From Pelotalea chapellei (GTDB lineage Bacteria > Desulfobacterota > Desulfuromonadia > Geobacterales > Pseudopelobacteraceae): DNA of 64,000 nucleotides. The translations under genes and the position numbers were made by a program. Below, piece by piece: positions 62,864 to 64,000 of this stretch (the first letter of the stretch is position 1; every line of letters starts with the position of its first letter). The notes beneath the pieces were generated by a model. The model saw only the letters and a program-made list of their open reading frames with translations. It was not told where the DNA came from and did not search any database. The stretch covers positions 124,001 through 188,000 of the forward strand of contig NZ_JAHDYS010000002.1 in assembly GCF_018531195.1 (NCBI RefSeq), given 5' to 3'.

Positions 62864-63940
62864 ATGAAAAAAATAAAATTAGCGGTATTCGACCTTGAAG
62901 GCACCATTTTCCGCAACTCATACCGAGGGAAAGATTTCCCAAGTCTGTGGGCAGTAATCTGCAACCTTTGTGGTCCAGACGCGGCCAAAGAAGATGATGG
63001 CAATCGCGAAAAGTTTTATGCCGGAAAGTACGCTGGCTATTCAGAGTGGGTAATTGACACCCTGAAGATCCATCAGAAGTATGGCCTAAAGCGAAATCAG
63101 CTCGAGTCACTGATCAACTCCATCGACTACTACCCTGGCGTCGCAGAGACCTTTGAAGCCCTTCGACTGCAGGGGATTAATATCGCTATTATCTCTGGTG
63201 GTTTGAAGGCTCTTGCCGACAGGGCAGCTATTGACTACAAGATCGAGCACTGCTTTGCGTCAGCAGAATATTTTTGGAATCAGGATGGGACTGTCCGCCA
63301 TTGGAATGTAATGCCTACGGATTTTGCCCACAAGAAGTCTGTGCTGGAGATCCTCAGCAGGGACTTGGGGATATCCGCTGATGAGTGCCTCTTTGTAGGT
63401 GATGGCAGAAATGACCGAGCCGTTGCTGGCCATTGTGCTTTAAGCATTGGATTCAACCCCCATGATGAGTTACGTCCAGATGTTGATGTAATCATTGAGC
63501 AGCCCAAGGGTGCGGAAAATCTTGCCGCTGTGCTGCAACCGATTGCTCGCTATCCCCATTACACGCTGAATGATTTTTGTGGTTATAAGATCTGGAACAT
63601 TCGCAGGGAGGATGCCCCTTTCGATACGATTATTGCTGGTACGCTTTCTCAAAGTGGACAGCGAGATGCTTACCATGCTTTTCTGGTTCGTAATGGCTTG
63701 ACTTCCAATTCAGCGGACTCCTATTGCTCATACATGAATAACCTCTGTAGAAACATTGCTGCTATTTCCTGGAATGAAGCAAGTCACTCCACTGCTTTTT
63801 CCGTGTTGGTTAAAAATGCAGCAACATGTCGCACTGAAGAAGAATTCATCAATGCCCTCCAGACACCGCTAGCAGGAGAATACGGCCGCGAAAACGATTG
63901 TACATCCGCAGCCAAACAGTTCTGGCGCTACGCCCAGTAA
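62864..63940 (+). CDS. HAD-superfamily phosphatase (SerB-like) with extra C-terminal domain
   Basis: 358 aa. Residues 1-215 are a HAD type I phosphatase. Motif I is AVFDLEGTIFR, with Asp10 as nucleophile and Glu12 where most have Asp. Motif II is AIISGGLKAL, motif III the Lys in AHKKSVLEIL, and motif IV FVGDGRNDRAV. The remaining 140 residues (LNDFCGYKIWNIRREDAPFD onward, with CSYMNNLCRNIAAISWNEAS) are an unrecognised, possibly separate domain. ATG 62864 has AAGGG upstream; the longer frame from 62807 has none. It is the first clear gene after the sigma-54 promoter. Confidence 0.82.
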   Translation: MKKIKLAVFDLEGTIFRNSYRGKDFPSLWAVICNLCGPDAAKEDDGNREKFYAGKYAGYSEWVIDTLKIHQKYGLKRNQLESLINSIDYYPGVAETFEALRLQGINIAIISGGLKALADRAAIDYKIEHCFASAEYFWNQDGTVRHWNVMPTDFAHKKSVLEILSRDLGISADECLFVGDGRNDRAVAGHCALSIGFNPHDELRPDVDVIIEQPKGAENLAAVLQPIARYPHYTLNDFCGYKIWNIRREDAPFDTIIAGTLSQSGQRDAYHAFLVRNGLTSNSADSYCSYMNNLCRNIAAISWNEASHSTAFSVLVKNAATCRTEEEFINALQTPLAGEYGRENDCTSAAKQFWRYAQ

Positions 63941-63966
63941 AATCACTACCTGATTCTGGAGATATT

Positions 63967-64000
63967 ATGGCGGAACTCTCAAAAGAAGCTCGGTTAGCCA
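63967..64000 (+). CDS. Start of a gene of unknown function (partial)
   Basis: ATG 63967 with TGGAGATATT upstream opens MAELSKEARLA..., and the gene runs off the window end. It follows the HAD gene by 26 bases and is likely in the same sigma-54-driven operon. Confidence 0.65.
   Translation, partial: MAELSKEARLA

Overview
The left half of the window (about 1-31.8 kb) is ordinary chromosome of a Geobacter-like member of the Desulfuromonadota. This rests on gene order and content: gyrA, then a HEAT-repeat protein, then gpsA; a ybaB-dnaX-SRP RNA block; a heptose operon (gmhA, a conserved 319-aa protein, hldE); a tandem pair of PPIC-type lipoprotein foldases; and a PiT/DUF47 phosphate uptake pair. 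No species can be named from the sequence alone.

Core layout. 0-2.3 kb: ybaB start, dnaX, SRP RNA and tRNA-Ser(GGA), all on the minus strand. 2.4-7.1 kb: a nucleosidase-family protein, a TPR protein, lspA and ileS. 7.2-13.2 kb: mreB, then a glycosyltransferase/heptose operon. 13.3-15.5 kb: two periplasmic peptidyl-prolyl isomerase lipoproteins. 15.5-26.5 kb: SulP transporter, EndoQ-type nuclease, DUF2062, phosphate transport, uppP, radC, hemG, a CbpA-like cochaperone, ispF, and a PIN toxin/antitoxin pair whose toxin has lost its first catalytic Asp. 26.6-31.8 kb: gpsA, HEAT protein, gyrA.

Right of the gyrA start the window becomes accessory DNA, where gyrB would be expected in Geobacter. 32-37.5 kb holds a set of mostly unrecognised genes: a divergent MraZ-like protein, a 114-aa protein with a decayed tandem copy, a 310-aa protein, a DUF2779 protein coupled to a 170-aa protein, and a WYL-domain regulator. 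Three inverted repeats of the form CGACA-N5-TGTCG sit upstream of these units, so they may form one WYL-controlled regulon. 37.6-47 kb: a PD-(D/E)XK nuclease, a 436-aa HTH protein, and a Wadjet operon (jetA-jetB-jetC-jetD) with a frameshift inside jetC.

47-54.7 kb: a LysR/MFS/FmdE module, several phosphoesterases, and two regulatory genes with apparent frameshifts (an XRE protein and a DUF2384 antitoxin). 54.9-60.6 kb: a Tn7-like transposition operon, tnsA-tnsB-(small ORF)-tnsC-tniQ. An AT-rich gap with a possible transposon end and an integrase remnant follows.

61.1-64 kb: a sigma-54 activator whose N-terminal domain looks CARF-like (RtcR-type). Directly after it lies a consensus sigma-54 promoter (TGGCACG-N4-TTGCT), followed by a HAD phosphatase with an unfamiliar C-terminal domain and the start of another gene. 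This ligand-sensing, sigma-54-driven unit and the WYL/MraZ-like locus are the best candidates for undescribed systems here.
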